DNA from: an uncultured Clostridia bacterium
Lineage (GTDB): Bacteria; Bacillota; Clostridia; Christensenellales; Borkfalkiaceae
Direction: 5' to 3'
Assembly (NCBI GenBank): GCA_947625385.1
Contig: CANQOB010000011.1
Location: forward strand, 1-47,164
DNA: 47,164 nucleotides
Under the pieces are notes generated by a model. It was not told the DNA's origin. It worked only from the letters and a program-made list of their open reading frames with translations, and ran no database searches. Positions 43,799 to 47,164 of the stretch are shown in pieces. How positions within the stretch are numbered: position 1 is the stretch's first letter; each line of letters starts with the position of its first letter. The translations under genes and the position numbers were made by a program.

Positions 43799-46690
43799 AT
43801 GGGTCTGATATCTTTCCTTAAAAATAGCGACGGCAGAAAGAGCTTAAAACAGCTCCAAGCCATGGCAAAAAAGGTCGAAGAACTCGAAGATCGGTACGCG
43901 CAATTATCCGACGATGCCCTGCGGGCAAAGACGGCGGAATTCAGAGGCAGGCTCGCCGAGGGGGCGACGCTCGAAGAACTCCTCCCCGACGCGTTTGCGG
44001 CCCTTCGGGAGGCGAGTTGGCGCGTCCTCGGCATGAAGCATTTCCCCGTGCAGATCGTCGGCGGCATCTGTCTCTTCCAGGGACGTATCGCCGAGATGAA
44101 AACGGGCGAAGGCAAGACGCTCGTCGCCACTCTGCCCGCCTATCTCGAAGCGCTCGCGGGGAAGGGCGTGCACGTCGTCACCGTCAACGACTATCTTGCC
44201 CGCCGCGACGCGGAATGGATGGGCAAGGTGTACAAATTCATGGGGCTCTCCGTGGGCGTCGTCGTGCCCGGCATGGACGACGAAATGAAGCGCGCGGCGT
44301 ATGCCGCGGACATCACCTACGGCACCAATAACGAGTTCGGATTCGATTATCTCCGCGACAACCTCAAAACCAACCTCAAACTCATGGTGCAGCGCGAGCT
44401 CAACTTCGCCATCGTGGACGAGGTGGACTCCATCCTCATCGATGAAGCGAGGACGCCCCTCATCATCTCGGGACGGGGCGAGCAGTCCTCCGACCTCTAC
44501 CAGCGCGTGGACGAGTTCGTCCGCACGCTCGAAGGCGGCTTCGACGACGACCTCGAGGACGAGGAAAAGGAGCATAAAAAGAAGAATTCCGGGGAGCGCA
44601 AGCTCGCGCTCGCAGAGGAAAAGAAGTGGGACTACGTCATCGAGCGCAAGGACAAGCAAGTGCATTTGACCGAGTTCGGCGCGGAGAAGGCGGAGAGATA
44701 TTTCCACATCGAAAACGTTGCGGATATCGCGAACGTCACTTTGAACCATCACATCCAGCAGGCGCTCAAAGCGCACAAGCTCTTCCACCTCAACGAGGAA
44801 TATATCATCAAGGACGGCGAGATCATCATCGTCGATGAATTTACGGGCCGTCTCATGATCGGCAGAAGGTATTCCGACGGTCTGCACCAGGCGATCGAGG
44901 CGAAAGAACACGTCCGCGTGCGCGAAGAGAACAAGACGTATGCGACCATCACGTTCCAGAACTACTTCCGTCTCTACCGCAAGCTCTCCGGCATGACGGG
45001 TACCGCCAAGACGGAAGAGGGGGAATTCAGGACGATTTATTCCCTCGACGTCGTCGAGATTCCCACGCACCGTCCCGTGCGGCGCGACGACATGCACGAC
45101 CGCATCTATTCCACCGAGCAGGGGAAAAAGAAGGCGATCGTCCGCGAGATCGTCGAGCGTCATGAAAAGGGACAGCCCATTCTGATCGGTACCGTCTCCG
45201 TCGAGAAGTCAGAGGAGATCGCGCATCTGCTCACGAAAAACGGCATCGCCTACAATCTGCTCAACGCCAAGAATCATGAGCGCGAGGCGGAGATCGTCGC
45301 GCAGGCGGGCAGATACGGTGCGGTCACCATCGCCACCAACATGGCAGGGCGCGGAACGGATATCCTTCTCGGCGGCAATCCGGAATATCTCGCCAAGAAA
45401 AAACTGCGCGGGGAGGGCGTCGAGCACGAAGTCATCGAACTCGCGACGAGCTATGCGGACGTGGACGAAGAGACGATGAAGGTCCGCGAGAGATACCGTC
45501 AGCTCTATGCCGAATACAAGGCAAAGACGGACGAGGAGAAGCAAAAAGTCATCGAAGCGGGAGGGCTTCTCATCATCGGTACGGAGCGTCACGAGAGCCG
45601 CCGAATCGACAACCAGCTCCGCGGTCGTTCGGGACGGCAGGGCGACGTCGGCGCGTCCGTGTTCTTCATCTCCCTCGAGGACGACCTCATGAAGCGCTTC
45701 GGCGGAGAGCGGATGAAGAGCATCTACGAAAGCAGCAAGATGGAGGAGGACGAATGCCTCGAAAGCAAGCTGCTCACCCGCCTCATCGAATACGCCCAGA
45801 AGCAGATCGAGGGCAAAAACTTTGCGATTCGTAAGAACGTCCTGCAATACGACGACGTCATGAACACGCAGCGCACCATCATGTACGCCGAGCGCATGAA
45901 GGTCTTGAAGGGGGAGGACGTCCACCAGCAAGTCCTCAAATATATCCCGGACTATGTTGCGCTCAGGGTGCGCCAAGCCGTCGATACCGACGAGGCGCCC
46001 GAGAAATGGAACGAGGACGACCTGAACAAGGCGCTCGAACGGTGGCTCATCCCCGCCGGCACGGGCTATGTCACGCGCGAAAAGCTGGAAAAGTGGGATT
46101 ATGACACGGCGATCGCCCGCATCTCCAAGAAAACGGAGGAATGTTACGAGGCAAAGATCGTGCGCATCCGCGAAGAGATCGGGCTGGACTTCAAGGACGC
46201 GGAGCGGATGTGGCTGCTGCGCTTTGTCGACTCCGAATGGATCGACCACATCGACGCGATGGATCAGCTCCGCAAGGGAATCGGGTTGCGCTCCTATGCG
46301 CAGTCCGACCCCGTCATCGCCTATAAGCAGGAGGGGCTCGCCATGTTCGACGAAATGGTGGAGCGCATCCAGGAGCGCACCATCGAATTCTTGCTCAAAG
46401 CGGAGCCCCGCGTGGAGCAGAAGCCGATCGCCTCGGTGCCGCGAATCCTTCCCAACGCGCCTTCCGCGCAGGAGCCCGCCCGTCCGCAGGCTTCGGCGCC
46501 CGCGCCCGCAGCCGCGGCTCTGCCCATGGGCGGCGTGCCCAAGGCGGTCAATGTGGACGCGCTGAAAACCAACGGAAGCGAGAAGTTCAATCCCGCCACG
46601 ATGAAGAAGGCGAAAAAGCCCGGTCCCAACGACCCCTGTCCCTGCGGCAGCGGATTGAAATATAAGAAGTGCTGCGGGAAACCGTTCTGA
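43799..46690 (+). CDS. secA: Preprotein translocase ATPase SecA
   Basis: A 963-residue motor that drives proteins through SecYEG. Walker A is MKTGEGKTLVATLPAY near residue 102; DEVDSILIDEARTPLIISG includes the DEAD-box-like Walker B; the preprotein cross-linking domain follows with a charged insertion (EDEEKEHKKKNSGERK, about 245-275); FQNYFRLYRKLSGMTGTAKTE and the NBD2 segment NMAGRGTDI are present; the C-terminal zinc tail reads DPCPCGSGLKYKKCCG. The start is set by GGAG 8 nt upstream of ATG 43799, giving MGLISFLKNSDG. It is followed by prfB, the widespread secA-prfB order. Confidence 0.97.
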   Translation: MGLISFLKNSDGRKSLKQLQAMAKKVEELEDRYAQLSDDALRAKTAEFRGRLAEGATLEELLPDAFAALREASWRVLGMKHFPVQIVGGICLFQGRIAEMKTGEGKTLVATLPAYLEALAGKGVHVVTVNDYLARRDAEWMGKVYKFMGLSVGVVVPGMDDEMKRAAYAADITYGTNNEFGFDYLRDNLKTNLKLMVQRELNFAIVDEVDSILIDEARTPLIISGRGEQSSDLYQRVDEFVRTLEGGFDDDLEDEEKEHKKKNSGERKLALAEEKKWDYVIERKDKQVHLTEFGAEKAERYFHIENVADIANVTLNHHIQQALKAHKLFHLNEEYIIKDGEIIIVDEFTGRLMIGRRYSDGLHQAIEAKEHVRVREENKTYATITFQNYFRLYRKLSGMTGTAKTEEGEFRTIYSLDVVEIPTHRPVRRDDMHDRIYSTEQGKKKAIVREIVERHEKGQPILIGTVSVEKSEEIAHLLTKNGIAYNLLNAKNHEREAEIVAQAGRYGAVTIATNMAGRGTDILLGGNPEYLAKKKLRGEGVEHEVIELATSYADVDEETMKVRERYRQLYAEYKAKTDEEKQKVIEAGGLLIIGTERHESRRIDNQLRGRSGRQGDVGASVFFISLEDDLMKRFGGERMKSIYESSKMEEDECLESKLLTRLIEYAQKQIEGKNFAIRKNVLQYDDVMNTQRTIMYAERMKVLKGEDVHQQVLKYIPDYVALRVRQAVDTDEAPEKWNEDDLNKALERWLIPAGTGYVTREKLEKWDYDTAIARISKKTEECYEAKIVRIREEIGLDFKDAERMWLLRFVDSEWIDHIDAMDQLRKGIGLRSYAQSDPVIAYKQEGLAMFDEMVERIQERTIEFLLKAEPRVEQKPIASVPRILPNAPSAQEPARPQASAPAPAAAALPMGGVPKAVNVDALKTNGSEKFNPATMKKAKKPGPNDPCPCGSGLKYKKCCGKPF

Positions 46691-46711
46691 TCAATTTGCG
46701 GGAAAGGATTT

Positions 46712-47164
46712 ATGTTCAAAGCAGACGATTACAGGCTGAAACTCAAAGATTTAGAAGAGACGCTCGGGGAGGCGAAGTACGCGCTCGACATCGACCATCG
46801 CTACGAGCGCGTGAAAGAGCTGCGCGCCGAACAGGAGGCGCCCGAGGTCTGGCAGGATCTCGAACGCTCCGCCAAGATCGGGCGGGAGATCTCTTCCAAC
46901 GAATCCAAGATCGCGTCCTATGAAAAAGGGCGCAAGGCGCTCGACGACGCTTATGAGATCATCGACCTCATCGAGGAGACGGAAGAGGAGGAACTCGTTC
47001 CCGAACTCGAAAAGATGATCGCCGCCGCCGAGGAGGACATCGAGGAGATGCGCGTCCGCGCGCTTCTCCGCGGAAAATACGACAGCGCCAACGCCCTGCT
47101 CTCCATCCATGCGGGCGCGGGCGGCACCGAGGCGTGCGATTGGGTCTCCATGCTCTACCGCATG
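46712..47164 (+). CDS. prfB: Peptide chain release factor 2, 5' part
   Basis: An open frame of 151 codons running off the window end. The helical N-terminal domain (YRLKLKDLEETLGEAK; APEVWQDLERS) leads into the start of the PCRF core with LSIHAGAGGTEACDWVSMLYRM near its end, the release-factor 2 signature region before the GGQ domain, which lies outside. It terminates translation at UAA and UGA. The frame is continuous from the ATG (RBS GGAAAGGA), with no in-frame TGA near codon 25, so the autoregulatory +1 frameshift found in many prfB genes is absent. Confidence 0.93.
   Translation, partial: MFKADDYRLKLKDLEETLGEAKYALDIDHRYERVKELRAEQEAPEVWQDLERSAKIGREISSNESKIASYEKGRKALDDAYEIIDLIEETEEEELVPELEKMIAAAEEDIEEMRVRALLRGKYDSANALLSIHAGAGGTEACDWVSMLYRM

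Overview
The window looks like a chromosomal segment of an endospore-forming member of the Clostridia (Bacillota). It carries spoIVA behind a sigma-E-like promoter, a BclA-like collagen-repeat protein beside a glycosyltransferase, Firmicutes-type consensus promoters (TTGACA-N17-TATAAT), strong AGGAGG-type ribosome binding sites and many intrinsic terminators. Base composition is GC-rich by eye, with a few clearly AT-rich patches. The exact lineage cannot be fixed without a search; an uncultured gut clostridial order such as Christensenellales is a guess. All assignments come from reading the sequence; no database search was run.

Layout. 1-3600: a serine recombinase, a two-gene lipid/glycolipid operon on the minus strand (GT4 glycosyltransferase then PlsC-like acyltransferase) and a tRNA-Arg(CCU) with a decayed tandem copy. 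3.6-9.4 kb: NADP-type glutamate dehydrogenase facing a minus-strand group (lipoprotein, membrane-anchored permuted papain-fold protein, CMD-cupin fusion, Cys-nucleophile alpha/beta hydrolase), then a small membrane protein leading into guaB. 9.4-13.7 kb: guanine nucleotide synthesis (guaB, guaA), a HAD phosphatase and tag. 13.7-15.4 kb: TPR-type GT2 glycosyltransferase divergent from the collagen-like protein. 15.5-24 kb: Ca2+-type P-ATPase, WYL regulator, and a proS-asnS-yitT-nucleoside hydrolase operon. 24-25.2 kb: divergent XRE regulator and lipoprotein with paired operators. 25.3-31.1 kb: clpB, then a minus-strand operon (GNAT, YwaF-like, M18 aminopeptidase). 31.2-39.1 kb: esterase, spoIVA, mscS, UDPGP pyrophosphorylase, ComEC-like MBL protein, recX, birA, nnrD. 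39.2-43.6 kb: nadD-yqeK fusion and rsfS among small membrane proteins, a DeoC-like protein lacking all three catalytic residues, and a membrane-tethered XRE regulator divergent from two small proteins. 43.7 kb to end: secA with a tiny upstream ORF, and prfB cut by the window end.

How the genes fit together. Most of the window is housekeeping. The most unusual signals are regulatory. Several genes have a -10 box exactly 6-7 nt before the start codon and no ribosome binding site, so they should be transcribed as leaderless mRNAs. Four local regulators or promoters carry crisp palindromic operators: gdhA, the WYL regulator, the XRE/lipoprotein pair and the tethered-XRE/small-protein module. The last module (42.7-43.6 kb) is the best candidate here for an undescribed small regulatory system.
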